From Myxococcales bacterium (GTDB taxonomy: Bacteria > Myxococcota > Myxococcia > Myxococcales > Myxococcaceae): a stretch of 53,138 nt of DNA. The position numbers and the translations under genes were made by a program. The stretch is from the NCBI GenBank assembly GCA_030681895.1, contig JAUXRI010000115.1, positions 1 to 53,138 of the forward strand. Reading direction: 5' to 3'. The first letter of the stretch is position 1. Each line of letters begins with the position of its first letter. Positions 1 through 8,278 of this stretch are shown one piece after another. The notes under the pieces were generated by a model. It was not told where the DNA came from. It did no database searches and was given only the letters and a program-made list of their open reading frames with translations.

Positions 1-150
1 AGAACGTCTCGACCAGGACGCGCAGAACGTCTCGACCAGGACGCGCAGAACGTCTCGACCAGGACGCGCAGAACGTCTCGACCAGGACGCGCAGAACGTC
101 TCGACGAGCCCCGCAGAACGTCTCGTAGAACGTCTCGACAACCCCCCTGC
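1..150. repeat. Direct tandem repeat array, 23-bp unit
   Basis: Four identical head-to-tail copies of a 23-bp unit beginning AGAACGTCTCGACC occupy 1-23, 24-46, 47-69 and 70-92. They are followed by a 22-bp variant at 93-114, a 12-bp stub at 115-126, a 24-bp variant at 127-150 and a further AGAACGTCTCGACGA start at 151. The array runs off the left window edge, so its full size is unknown. There are no spacers, so it is not a CRISPR. The central copies are identical while the right-hand copies have decayed, which suggests recent slippage expansion at the left. No open reading frame with plausible protein content crosses it. Confidence 0.9.
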
Positions 151-180
151 AGAACGTCTCGACGAACGCCTCGCCGACCC

Positions 181-838
181 CCGCAAGAGTGCTCGTGAAG
201 TCGCAGCCCGCGGCTCTCAGAACGCCCAGAACGCGCGTCTTGCACCTCGAGAGCACGCCGAGGCCGCGCTGCGGCTCTGAGCACGCCAGGACGAGCCGCC
301 GAGGCCGCGCAGAACCGCAGCGATTCGCTAACCGGAGTTCCTGTGGAGAACCGTTGTGAGGACCCACTTGCTGAGCGCGTGCGAGCGGTTTCGCTGTGGA
401 AAACGGCTGTGGGAAACGCCACGACGTTCACGTGATGGACGCAAGTGCGGGCCCCCGAAGCCGGAACTGTCGGCGGCAGGGATGGCGGTGCGTGGATCGG
501 CGTCCTTGCCTGGGACTCGGCTGGGAAGTGGGTGACGCTTCTGCGGAAACAAGTTCACGTCGCCTTTCCGTCACCGGCTCCCTCGCCCCAATCGGTCGGT
601 TGGACCCTGACGAGGGCAGATTCTTCGCGCCCAACCAGCACTCGAGGCTTCGGAGCGCCCTCAAGCCGCCCTCGCGCTCGAGAGCAGCCCCTCCCTGCAC
701 GGTCCGCCCACCCCAACTCGGTGTCGAAACCCGCGCAGGCGTCGGCTTCGAGGAGCCCGCTTGGTCGTCCGACCAGGTCGCAGATGATCAGCCGCAGACT
801 GGTCCTCAGCTGCGCTCCGACGGGGTGAGACACGAGCT
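181..838. other. Non-coding stretch with DnaA-box-like nonamers
   Basis: No convincing gene is seen; the open frames here lack family character and run antisense or into mnmE. A local cluster of three TGTGG-type nonamers lies at 342-350 (TGTGGAGAA), 395-403 (TGTGGAAAA) and 408-416 (TGTGGGAAA). The first two are one mismatch from the inverse DnaA box TGTGGATAA or TGTGGACAA, and the third is two mismatches away. Because mnmE is commonly near the replication origin, these may be DnaA sites, but three degenerate sites can occur by chance and no clear AT-rich unwinding element is present. The usual neighbours of mnmE (mnmG, rsmG, parA, parB) are not found here. Confidence 0.3.
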
Positions 839-2137
839 TCACTTCCCGATGCAGAACCGCGCGAACAACGCATCCAATCTCGCCTGTGAAACATCCAGCC
901 CCATCACCTCTCCCAACGCGCTCAACGCGAGTGAGACTTCACCCGCGACGACCTCCACCGTCGACCCGACGAGCGCGTCCCGTGCTCGCTCCAACGCCTC
1001 CCGAACGCGGATCAGCGCCTCGAGGTGCCGCGCTCCGGCCACCAGGGCCTCACCATCGAACGTGCCGAGCCGCGCGCTGATCAGCGCCAACAAGGCTTCG
1101 ACGCCTGTCCCGTTCAGCCCGCTCACCGCCGGCACGCTTCCAGCCCGGTCGAGCAGGTCCGCTTTTCCCACCACCTCGAGGCGCCGCTCGTCGGGCACCT
1201 CAGCCCGCCAGGTCTCGAGCTCGGCTCCGGCATCCTGAGGACGCAGCAGCACCGCGACATCAGCCTCCTGCAGCACCTGCCGTGTGCGCTCCATGCCCAA
1301 CGCCTCGACCCGGCCCGCGCCCTCCCGCAGGCCCGCGGTGTCGACCAGCGTCACCAACTGGCCACCGACCTCCACCGTCGCCTCGAGCGCGTCGCGCGTC
1401 GTGCCGGGCTCGTCATCGACCAGCGCGCGCGCGGCACCCACCAGCCGATTGAACAGCGTCGACTTCCCCGCGTTCACCGGTCCGTACAACACCACCAGCC
1501 CACCCTGGCGAACCTGCGTGGCGGCGCGCGCGCTGGCCTCGAGCCTTCGAGCGCCTTCGAGACACCGGTTCAGCACCGGCGCACACGAGCCGACGTCTTC
1601 GGCGTCGTCGGGAAAGTCGAGCGTGCCCTCGAGCTCCGCCGACAGCTGCAGGAGCGGTTGGTACAGCTCCTCGAGAACCCGCGCCAACGCGCCCTCGAGC
1701 CGCGCCGCGGCGGACTTCACCTCGGCCTCGGAGCGCGCTTCCACGAGGTCGACGATGGCCTCGGCGCGCGTGAGGTCGACGCGGCCATTCATCAGCGCGC
1801 GCCGCGTGAACTCACCGGGCCCGGCCAGCCGCACCTCGGGCTCCCGCAGCGCCGCCTGCACCACCACGTTCAGGAGCCGGGGCGCTCCGTGCGTGTGCAG
1901 CTCGACCACGTCTTCTCCGGTGAACGACTTCGGCCCCGGGAAGAACAGCACCAGCGCCTGATCAACCACTGCCTCGTCGACGCGCAGCGTGCTCAACGTC
2001 GCCACCCGTGGCACTGGGGAGAGGCCTGGCGCGAGCCGCTGCAGCACTGCCTTCGCGCGAGGCCCCGAGACGCGAATCACACCGATCGCGCCCCGGCCTG
2101 GCGCGGTCGCGATGGCGACGATGGTGGCGTGTTCCAC
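839..2137 (-). CDS. mnmE: tRNA uridine-5-carboxymethylaminomethyl modification GTPase MnmE
   Basis: MnmE (TrmE) works with MnmG to modify the wobble uridine (U34) of several tRNAs in the cytoplasm. The 432-residue product starts with the conserved TIVAIATAPGRGAIGVIR segment of the N-terminal tetrahydrofolate-binding domain. A Ras-like G domain follows with GPVNAGKS (219-226), GTTRD (245-249) and DTAG (266-269), and the protein ends in the diagnostic C-terminal FCIGK with its catalytic-type cysteine. The G4 motif reads GKAD rather than NKxD, which is unusual for the family. I chose the GTG at 2137 because a GGGAG Shine-Dalgarno lies 6 nt upstream and homologues begin here; an in-frame ATG at 2221 would add 28 residues of uncharacteristic sequence. 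A parS site spans the start. Confidence 0.96.
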   Translation of the reverse strand: MEHATIVAIATAPGRGAIGVIRVSGPRAKAVLQRLAPGLSPVPRVATLSTLRVDEAVVDQALVLFFPGPKSFTGEDVVELHTHGAPRLLNVVVQAALREPEVRLAGPGEFTRRALMNGRVDLTRAEAIVDLVEARSEAEVKSAAARLEGALARVLEELYQPLLQLSAELEGTLDFPDDAEDVGSCAPVLNRCLEGARRLEASARAATQVRQGGLVVLYGPVNAGKSTLFNRLVGAARALVDDEPGTTRDALEATVEVGGQLVTLVDTAGLREGAGRVEALGMERTRQVLQEADVAVLLRPQDAGAELETWRAEVPDERRLEVVGKADLLDRAGSVPAVSGLNGTGVEALLALISARLGTFDGEALVAGARHLEALIRVREALERARDALVGSTVEVVAGEVSLALSALGEVMGLDVSQARLDALFARFCIGK

Positions 2138-2145
2138 GTGAAACT
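2130..2145 (+). promoter_or_regulatory. parS centromere site (ParB binding)
   Basis: The 16-mer TGTTCCACGTGAAACT matches the widely conserved chromosomal parS consensus TGTTNCACGTGAAACA at all specified positions except the last. The CACGTG core is at 2135-2140. It overlaps the GTG start and ribosome binding region of mnmE, so the mnmE reading frame there would read FHVEH. Chromosomal parS sites cluster near oriC and recruit ParB for segregation. A second, poor CACGTG match near 429 lacks the flanking bases. Confidence 0.8.
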
Positions 2146-2255
2146 CCCTTTTCTTCAAGTCGACCGCGTCAACGCCTCGCGCACGTACCGCACCCGGGTT
2201 GAGCGCGCTCAATGTTTCCAATGGTCACATCGCGCGGACGGTGCCGTGCAGGTGA

Positions 2256-2736
2256 GAGGCGCGCCGTTCTGACGATGCGTGAAGGCGCCACTGCCGTGTG
2301 AGATCACTTCGAGCCGTACGAGCTGGCAGCGCCGACCGCGGGCAGGAGAGAGCCGCGCCATTCTGACGAGGTGACTGGCGCCAAACGCCGTGTGAGATCA
2401 CTTCGGATCCGGACGACTGCCACCGCCGGCCGCGGGCAGGTGTGCGCCCTTCTGACGATGCGTGAAGGTGACTGGCGCCGACGCCGTGTGAGATCACCTC
2501 GAGGCGTACACTCCACTGAACGCGGGCAGGTGCGCGCCGTTCTGACGACGCGTGTGACTGGCGCCGACGCCGTGTTGAGATCACCTCGAGCCGCACGCTC
2601 CACCGCAGGGTCTGCGATCACGTGACGGCGCGCCGCTCTCACGCTGCGTGAGCCTGACTGGCGTTCGAGCAGACACCGTGCTGGTCGGGGAGGTGAGGGC
2701 GCGCGTTCTGACGCAGCGTGAACGTGACTGGCGCCG
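2256..2736. repeat. Six degenerate ~90-bp intergenic tandem repeats
   Basis: The 650-bp gap between mnmE and the gene at 2786 is filled by imperfect tandem copies. The marker TTCTGACG, or a close variant, recurs at 2267, 2361, 2450, 2540, 2636 and 2706, giving steps of 94, 89, 90, 96 and 70 bp. Most copies carry the order GCGCGCC, TTCTGACG, GCGTGA, GTGACTGGCGCC, then GTGAGATCACYTCGAG. The middle copies (2440-2600) are the best conserved. Indels break every reading frame, and the open frames across it have biased, repetitive composition, so it is judged non-coding. Its function is unknown; it sits directly beside the parS-bearing mnmE start. Confidence 0.85.
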
Positions 2737-2773
2737 AGAACGAACGCGGCGTGCGGTGCGTGGGCGCGGCATG

Positions 2774-2779
2774 CATACT
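2774..2779 (+). promoter_or_regulatory. Putative -10 element for the 2786 gene
   Basis: CATACT lies 6 nt upstream of the ATG at 2786 and agrees with TATAAT at four positions, including the key second A and last T. No Shine-Dalgarno is seen. The spacing would place the transcript start at or next to the start codon. Confidence 0.4.
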
Positions 2780-2785
2780 GGATCC

Positions 2786-3373
2786 ATGCTCCGACCACTC
2801 CTGTCGTGCTTCATCGCCGTGTTCTCGTCGGCGGCGCTCGCAGACGAGTGCGCGCTCGACACGAAGGCCATCACCGCGCAGTTCTCGGCGAAGTTGCCGA
2901 AGGGCGTGAAGGTGTTGTCGACGAAGAAGGAGAAGCGGAAGGTGAAGCAGGTGCTCAAGCTGGCCGATGGCGTCGAGGTGACGGTCGACTTCGGCGGCTG
3001 CGAGCGCGTGCAGTACGCCTTCAGCATCAAGGCGAAGGGGCTCACCACGAAGACGGTTGGCGCCGAGGCGATGGCGGTCGCGCGGCGGGTGTTGCCGGGA
3101 CTGCCGATGTCGAAGGACGCGATGGCGGAGCCGAAGGTGCTCCTGACGGCCATCGACGAAGGCAGCTTCACCTCGCTGCCCGCGACGCTCTCGTGCGGCC
3201 CCGGCTCGTGCCGGTTCGAGCTCGTTCCCCTGCCAGAGAAGAAGAAGCCGGCCGCGAAGAAGCCGCCGCCGAAGAAGGCCGACCCGAAGGACGCGAAGGC
3301 GCCCGACGAAGAGAAGGGCGACGAGGCCGAGCGGCCCGCGACGCTGGTGTTGTCGTACGACGCCGCCATCTGA
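2786..3373 (+). CDS. Secreted protein of unknown function with Lys/Pro-rich tail
   Basis: The 195-residue product has a classical signal peptide (MLRPLLSCFIAVFSSAALA, likely cleaved before DECAL), so it should be exported. Cysteines at about residues 22 and 71 and a CGPGSC pair near 138-143 could form disulfides in the periplasm. The segment from about 153 to 180 is an alternating Lys/Pro/Ala/Asp/Glu linker (KKPAAKKPPPKK), followed by a short TLVLSYDA end. I do not recognise a family. The ATG at 2786 is preferred to the in-frame ATG at 2771 because it begins the signal peptide and has a promoter-like hexamer at the right distance. It stands alone, flanked by repeats upstream and an FkbM methyltransferase downstream. 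Confidence 0.75.
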   Translation: MLRPLLSCFIAVFSSAALADECALDTKAITAQFSAKLPKGVKVLSTKKEKRKVKQVLKLADGVEVTVDFGGCERVQYAFSIKAKGLTTKTVGAEAMAVARRVLPGLPMSKDAMAEPKVLLTAIDEGSFTSLPATLSCGPGSCRFELVPLPEKKKPAAKKPPPKKADPKDAKAPDEEKGDEAERPATLVLSYDAAI

Positions 3374-3499
3374 GCCGCTCCGTTTAGACCCGCCGAGGTC
3401 GACCACCTCGAGCTGGTCAGGTCGCGACGAGCGAGGCGGTCAGGGCACCCGGATGCCTGAAGGGTTGAGCCCCGCCGCGGTGATGCGTAAAGGCTCCCC

Positions 3500-4234
3500 A
3501 TGCTCGCGAACGTGTGGCGCTACATCGTCGGCACCATCCGATTCTTCCTGTTCGAGCTCGGCCCCGGACAGCTGCTGCGCGTGCTCCGAACGAAGACGGC
3601 GACGCTCGAGGTGACGCTGCCAAACGTTCCGCACCCGCTGGTGATCCGTCCGACGAAGCCCGACGTGCTGGTGCTGTGGCAGACGTTCGGGCTGCGGCAG
3701 TGCGCGGTGCCGCTCCGGGCGCCGCCGAAGCTCATCGTCGATGCCGGCGCCAACATCGGCTGCACCGCCGTCTTCCTCGCGAACGCGTACCCCGGCGCGC
3801 ACATCGTCGCCGTCGAGCCCGATGCCGCCAACGCCGCGCTCGCCCGGAAGAACTGCGCCACCTACCCGGGCGTGGAGATCGTCGAAGGCGCCGTGTGGCC
3901 CCGCCCCGTGATGCTGGAGATCGAGAACCCCACCGACGAATCCTGGGCCTTCCGCATGCGCGAGCGCCCCCGCGACTCGAGCCCCGGAGGCATGCGCGGC
4001 CTCACCATCGACGAGCTCTCGAAAGGCGAGCCCATCGACCTGCTGAAGGTCGACATCGAAGGCGGCGAGACGCAGCTCTTCACCCAGGACACCCAGTGGC
4101 TCGGCCGCGTCGGCGCGATGCTCGTCGAGCTCCACGGCGCCGAGTGCACCCGCGCGGTCGCGTCGGCCGCCGCGTCGGCTGGCTTCCTCGCTCGTCCGCC
4201 GCAGGGCGAATACGTCGTCTACGCGCGCGGGTGA
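3500..4234 (+). CDS. FkbM-family SAM-dependent methyltransferase
   Basis: The 244-residue protein has the class I methyltransferase fold as seen in FkbM-type O-methyltransferases. The SAM-binding motif DAGANIG is at 81-87, the acidic motif VEPD at 105-108, and the FkbM signature LKVDIEGGE at 182-190 is followed by VELHG at 209-213. The first 20 residues are hydrophobic and aromatic and may touch the membrane. FkbM enzymes methylate hydroxyls of polyketides, sugars or glycans; no glycan or polyketide genes flank it, so the substrate cannot be inferred. The ATG at 3500 is preceded by TAAAGG ending 6 nt upstream, which could be a weak Shine-Dalgarno or a -10. Confidence 0.88.
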   Translation: MLANVWRYIVGTIRFFLFELGPGQLLRVLRTKTATLEVTLPNVPHPLVIRPTKPDVLVLWQTFGLRQCAVPLRAPPKLIVDAGANIGCTAVFLANAYPGAHIVAVEPDAANAALARKNCATYPGVEIVEGAVWPRPVMLEIENPTDESWAFRMRERPRDSSPGGMRGLTIDELSKGEPIDLLKVDIEGGETQLFTQDTQWLGRVGAMLVELHGAECTRAVASAAASAGFLARPPQGEYVVYARG

Positions 4235-4583
4235 TCAGCCCGCACAAGCGGACGAGGCGCAGACCGGGCGTCAGAGAGACGGCCGGGCAGGTCGAAGAAG
4301 CGCGACGCTCCACCATCGAGGGCCACGAGTGCTGGAGCCACGCGATGCGCTCGTCGCGGTTCGCGGGAACGCTGGAGGCGGGCTCACGCCCAGAACCGGA
4401 TGCGCACGGTGCGGAACGCTCCAGATCTCTTTGAAGTTGGAGAAGCCGACCTGCGACGAGATGATCGAGCCAACTCCGGTTCACCGCTCTCTCGCCTCGG
4501 AGCTCGGTCGTGCACTCGGAGGCGCCGCCACCTCACCTCGCCGCGCCTTTGACGCGGCAGCGCGCCGCTGACTTGATGCGCCC
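4235..4583. other. Gap with no supported gene
   Basis: About 350 bp without a convincing reading frame. Overlapping minus-strand frames contain short protein-like stretches in different phases, so a decayed gene is possible, but no family signature is visible and it is left unassigned. Confidence 0.5.
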
Positions 4584-6293
4584 ATGCGACCTGCGTGGAC
4601 CCTGTCCCTGGCAGCAGCACTGGCCGCGGCGCCTGCGTGGGCCCTGAAGGACGAGCTCGAGCTGGAGCTCCCTGACGTCGCCACCTGGGTCACCGGCAAC
4701 GGCGCGACCAGGAGCGTGGCGTGGCCCGACGGGTCGGCTGCCCTGACCTCACGGTGGGTCGTCGGCCTCGCGAGCGTGCGCTTTGCGTGCTCCGACGGCG
4801 TCGCCACCTCGCTGCGGCTGTCCGCAGACCGCGGCCCGAACCAGAGACCGCACACCATCGACCTGACGTCGCAGCGCGCCCACGGCGGAGCGCGCGAGGT
4901 CGAGCTCTTCCTCTGGCCCATCGACGAGGTGAAGGCGGCGTGCCGCGCCGACGGGAGCGTCAAGGTGCCCTCGGTCACCATGTCGCTCGAGCTCTCGTGT
5001 CCGAAGGGCGTGTTCCGGAAGAAGCAGACCGCATCGCTCGACGTCGACTGCCGGGTCTCCAGGCCCTCGGACGAAGCAGAGAACGGGCTGCTGGGCACGA
5101 AGAGCTCGAGGCAGCTGGGCCCCAATTCCTTCACCAGCGTGATGCGGTTCGGCGGCACGGACTCCGGCGCCAGCCCGCCGACCTTCACCGCGGGCGTGAA
5201 GCAGCGCATCGAGTTCTTCCCGTTCCTGCTCCGGGTCTGGAAGCCCACCTTCCGTCAACTCAGGCCGGTGCGTGTCGATGCCTCGGGAAAGGTCGTCGAG
5301 CGCTTCGCGCCGTGCGTGTTCGAGCCCCGTGACGACCCCCGGTGCAGCCCCTCGGTGGAGCTGACCGTGAAGGAGCCGGGGCCCGTGCGGCTCGCCCTCG
5401 AGGCCGAGTACGAGGATGACACCCGCCTGCTCAGCAAGGTCTCCGAGCTGCGCGCCCTCAGCACCGCGCAACAGGCCGAGGCGGAGCGGTCCGAGCTGCC
5501 GTTCGAGTCGCAGTCCGCGGCGACCGAGGCGTTCTCTGTCTACGTGAGGAGCCTCACCGACCCCCAACCCCTCGCGGTGAAGAAGGCGGTCGCCGACTTC
5601 GTCGCGTCGCACCCGGCCTTCATCGGCGCCGGGTACAACGGCCACAACTTCTGGGCGAACCTGAAAGGCGGCGTGCCGCTGATGGTGATTCACCAGATTC
5701 CGTGGAAGCCGAGCTTCGACGTGAAGAGCCCGCCGGCCTGGCTCGAGCAGATGAAGGCCGGGTGGGAGGCGATGAACCGGGGCGACGGCAAGGCCGCGAG
5801 CGCGGCGTACCAGAAGGCGCTCGCCGAGGCCGAGAAGCTGGGGGCGAACGATGTCCACGTCGCCGCGACGCTGAACCAACTGGCGCTCTCGGTGCGCCGC
5901 CACGGCCAGCTCGAGTCGAGCATTCCCCTGTACCGCCGCGCGCTGGCCATCGAGGAGCAGGTGCTGACGGTGAACCACCCGAAGGTCATCTCGACGATGC
6001 TCGACCTCGCGCTGATGCTCAGGCGCAACGACCCCAGGGATGAGGAGCGGCTCCTGACTGACGCCCTCGCGCGCGCTGAGGCGCTGTCGCCACCGCGACC
6101 CGAGGCGCAGCGCAGGGTGCTGGCCTCGCTCGCAGACACCCGCCGACGCCAGGGGAGGGTGGCGGAGGCCCGTGAGCTCAACCGGCGGGCCGATGCGCTC
6201 CCCACCCCGGACTCCCTGGAGTACGAGCTCGTCCAGCCGGATGTCGTCAGCTATCTCGAGACGGTGGCGCTGCCGCCCAGCCGTCACTTCTGA
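4584..6293 (+). CDS. Secreted protein with C-terminal TPR repeats
   Basis: The 569-residue product opens with a signal peptide (MRPAWTLSLAAALAAAPAWA). The first ~380 residues are a mixed alpha/beta region with several cysteines that I do not recognise. From about residue 389 to 536 there are tetratricopeptide-like helical repeats, including the segments WEAMNRGDGKAASAAYQKAL, VAATLNQLALSVRRHGQLE and SIPLYRRALAIEEQVLTVNH. The last two resemble the TPR_10/TPR_12 (kinesin light chain-like) class used for protein-protein binding. It is probably a periplasmic or surface scaffold. It is the first gene upstream of the Ser/Thr kinase but is separated by 206 bp and a hairpin, so co-transcription is doubtful. 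Confidence 0.8.
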   Translation: MRPAWTLSLAAALAAAPAWALKDELELELPDVATWVTGNGATRSVAWPDGSAALTSRWVVGLASVRFACSDGVATSLRLSADRGPNQRPHTIDLTSQRAHGGAREVELFLWPIDEVKAACRADGSVKVPSVTMSLELSCPKGVFRKKQTASLDVDCRVSRPSDEAENGLLGTKSSRQLGPNSFTSVMRFGGTDSGASPPTFTAGVKQRIEFFPFLLRVWKPTFRQLRPVRVDASGKVVERFAPCVFEPRDDPRCSPSVELTVKEPGPVRLALEAEYEDDTRLLSKVSELRALSTAQQAEAERSELPFESQSAATEAFSVYVRSLTDPQPLAVKKAVADFVASHPAFIGAGYNGHNFWANLKGGVPLMVIHQIPWKPSFDVKSPPAWLEQMKAGWEAMNRGDGKAASAAYQKALAEAEKLGANDVHVAATLNQLALSVRRHGQLESSIPLYRRALAIEEQVLTVNHPKVISTMLDLALMLRRNDPRDEERLLTDALARAEALSPPRPEAQRRVLASLADTRRRQGRVAEARELNRRADALPTPDSLEYELVQPDVVSYLETVALPPSRHF

Positions 6294-6362
6294 TGGCCGC
6301 CGGCATCGGTGCGACGCACGGTTTCTTCAGCCGCTGCATCTCCCTCGGGTCGTGCGTCGAAA

Positions 6363-6379
6363 CCCTGCCTTCCGCAGGG
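6363..6379 (+). terminator. Hairpin downstream of the TPR gene
   Basis: CCCTGC at 6363-6368 pairs perfectly with GCAGGG at 6374-6379 across a 5-nt loop. It lies 70 bp after the TPR gene stop and has no T-tract, so it may act in termination or RNA stability only weakly. Confidence 0.35.
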
Positions 6380-6499
6380 CCCGGAGGCATGCGTGCACCT
6401 CACCAGCCCAGGCCCGCCGACTGATCATCGACACACGTCACTCCAGGCAGGTCGAGACGTTCGCCGCGGCCCGGAAGGCGAGATAGCGTCGGAGGCTCG

Positions 6500-8245
6500 A
6501 TGAGCGGGGCCTCACCAGAGCACGACGACTCGACGCGAATTCGCGACCCGTTGCTGGGCGCGAAGCTCGACGACTACCTGGTGGTCGGCCCGCTCGGCGA
6601 AGGCGGCATGGGCGTCGTGTACGAGGGCCTTCACACCGTCATCAACAAGCGCGTCGCCATCAAGGTCATCAAGGCGGAGTTCGCAGGTGACGAGGTGCTG
6701 GTGCGCCGCGTGCTGGCCGAAGCGCAGGCCGTCAACGCCGTTCGCCATCGCGGCATCGTCGACATCCACGCGCACGGGCGTACGCCCGATGGCCGGCCCT
6801 ACCTCGTCATGGAGATGCTCCACGGCGAGACGCTGCACGAGCTGCTCACCCGACAGGGCCGGCTCTCGCATCACGAGGCCGTGAAGGTGCTGCTCGAGGC
6901 GACCGGGCCGCTGTTCGCCGCGCACAAGGCGGGCATCGTTCACCGCGACCTCAAGCCGTCGAACCTCTTCCTCTGCGTCGACGACGATGGAGAGCGCTTC
7001 CTCAAGCTCCTCGACTTCGGGCTCGCCAAGCGCACCACGCCCGGCGTGACGTCGTCGACGATGACCTCGGCGTCGCTCATCGTCGGCACGCCCGACTACA
7101 TGGCGCCGGAGCAGGCGCGCGCGCAGCCGACCGACGCGCGAACCGACATCTATGCGCTCGGCGTGCTCGCGTTTCAGCTCCTCGCGGGCCAGCTCCCCTT
7201 CACCGCGAACTCGTCGGTCGACCTGGTGATGAAGCACCTGTCGGCGCCCGTGCCCCGCCTCGCCGACCTCGACCCGGCGATTCCGACGGAGCTGTCGGAC
7301 CTCGTCGAGCAGATGATGGCGAAGGAGCCGGCGCAGCGGCCGCAGTCGCTCGAGCCGATTCGCGCCGTACTCAAGGCCCAGAGCGTCACGCACCCGAACG
7401 GGTTTCCGACGGCGCCGATGCCGGCCCAGCTCAAGGCAACGCCTGCGTACCTCACGCCCGTCTCGGCTCCAGCTGGCAGCGGTGAGACGGATGATCAGCT
7501 CGAGCCCGTTCCGAAGGCCGACCGCACGGTCATCGCCGAGGTGCCGAGCGAGCCAGGAGCCGACCAGGGTACTGCCGACACCGCGATGTCGCTCAAGCAG
7601 GTCGCCGCGCCGCCGCGCACCACCTCGGGCCACAAGCGGCGGGAGCACAAGCCTGACTCCGTGAGCAAAGACCAGACGGCCCTCAACGCGGCGGTCGTTC
7701 GTCAGACCTCACTCGAGGCCGATGCGATCGCAGAGGACTCGGTTCGTCCCGTCTCGTCTTCTCGGCTGCCGCTCGTCATCGGTGGCGTACTCGTCGTGGT
7801 GATTGTCGTCAGCCTCGGCGTCGTCTTCTCTGGCGGCACGAAGACCGTCGTCATCGAGCCCCCCGTCGAGCCCCTTGCGGCGAAGCCCGACGCGCCGGTC
7901 CGGCCCGAGGTGCCAACGCTCCCCACCGTCGAGACGAAGCCGGCGGACGTGAAACCGGCCGACGTGAAACCGGCGGACGTGAAACCGGCCGACGTGAAAC
8001 CGACGGACGTGAAACCGACGGACGTGAAACCGAAGCCGACTCCGAAGGCGCGGAAGGTCCCGACGGTTGCTGACCTGAAAGGCCGGCTCGACCGGCTGGC
8101 GCCCAGAGTCGATGCGGCCAGCAAGACGGACCGCACGGTCAAGCTGCTCCATGAGCGCTTTCGCAAGAGGCTCGCAGAGAGTCGGAGCGACGAGGATCGC
8201 CTCGAGCTGGCCAGAGATATCGACGAATTCGCCAGCAAGCTGTAG
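6500..8245 (+). CDS. Transmembrane Hanks-type serine/threonine protein kinase
   Basis: The 581-residue protein is a eukaryote-like kinase, as abundant in myxobacteria. The kinase domain spans about 26-290 with all catalytic elements present: glycine loop GEGGMGVV (33-40), Lys55, alphaC Glu74, HRDLKPSN (148-155), DFG (172-174) and APE (202-204). A cytoplasmic linker leads to one membrane helix (LPLVIGGVLVVVIVVSLGVVF, about 427-447). The outside part starts with a PADVK/PTDVK repeat and ends in a charged alpha-helical domain of about 65 residues. There are no PASTA repeats. The ligand or partner would bind the short extracellular domain. The start ATG has GGAGG 4 nt upstream and a TAGCGT hexamer 10 nt upstream. 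The gene at 8279 follows after 33 nt and may be a functional partner. Confidence 0.95.
   Translation: MSGASPEHDDSTRIRDPLLGAKLDDYLVVGPLGEGGMGVVYEGLHTVINKRVAIKVIKAEFAGDEVLVRRVLAEAQAVNAVRHRGIVDIHAHGRTPDGRPYLVMEMLHGETLHELLTRQGRLSHHEAVKVLLEATGPLFAAHKAGIVHRDLKPSNLFLCVDDDGERFLKLLDFGLAKRTTPGVTSSTMTSASLIVGTPDYMAPEQARAQPTDARTDIYALGVLAFQLLAGQLPFTANSSVDLVMKHLSAPVPRLADLDPAIPTELSDLVEQMMAKEPAQRPQSLEPIRAVLKAQSVTHPNGFPTAPMPAQLKATPAYLTPVSAPAGSGETDDQLEPVPKADRTVIAEVPSEPGADQGTADTAMSLKQVAAPPRTTSGHKRREHKPDSVSKDQTALNAAVVRQTSLEADAIAEDSVRPVSSSRLPLVIGGVLVVVIVVSLGVVFSGGTKTVVIEPPVEPLAAKPDAPVRPEVPTLPTVETKPADVKPADVKPADVKPADVKPTDVKPTDVKPKPTPKARKVPTVADLKGRLDRLAPRVDAASKTDRTVKLLHERFRKRLAESRSDEDRLELARDIDEFASKL
7938..8035 (+). 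repeat. In-frame 15-bp repeat in the kinase gene (PADVK)
   Basis: Six head-to-tail 15-bp units of the type GACGTGAAACCGGCC encode four PADVK and two PTDVK pentapeptides just outside the predicted membrane helix. Such Pro/Lys-rich repeats usually span the cell wall or periplasm as a stiff spacer. Copy number could vary between strains. Confidence 0.9.
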
Positions 8246-8278
8246 CGCGGCATCGCTCCATGGCATCCTCCGCGCCCG

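Noticed and set aside
1..150. Possible CRISPR array
   Set aside because: The repeats are directly adjacent with no spacers, and there are no cas genes in the window.
396..828. Open frames of 280 and 127 codons in the region before mnmE
   Set aside because: Ser/Arg/Pro-rich composition, overlap in conflicting frames, no start signal and partial antisense to mnmE.
1025..2272. Long plus-strand open frame of 415 codons opposite mnmE
   Set aside because: It is fully antisense to a well-supported mnmE, is Arg/His/Gln-rich and shows no family character; long antisense frames are expected at this GC content.
2304..2798. Minus-strand and plus-strand open frames through the ~90-bp repeats
   Set aside because: The sequence is repetitive, and the indels between copies change frame, so no conserved repeat peptide exists.
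4080..4484. Minus-strand frame of 134 codons in the gap after the FkbM gene
   Set aside because: It overlaps the FkbM coding region on the other strand and has no recognisable domain; only short protein-like snippets in shifting frames.
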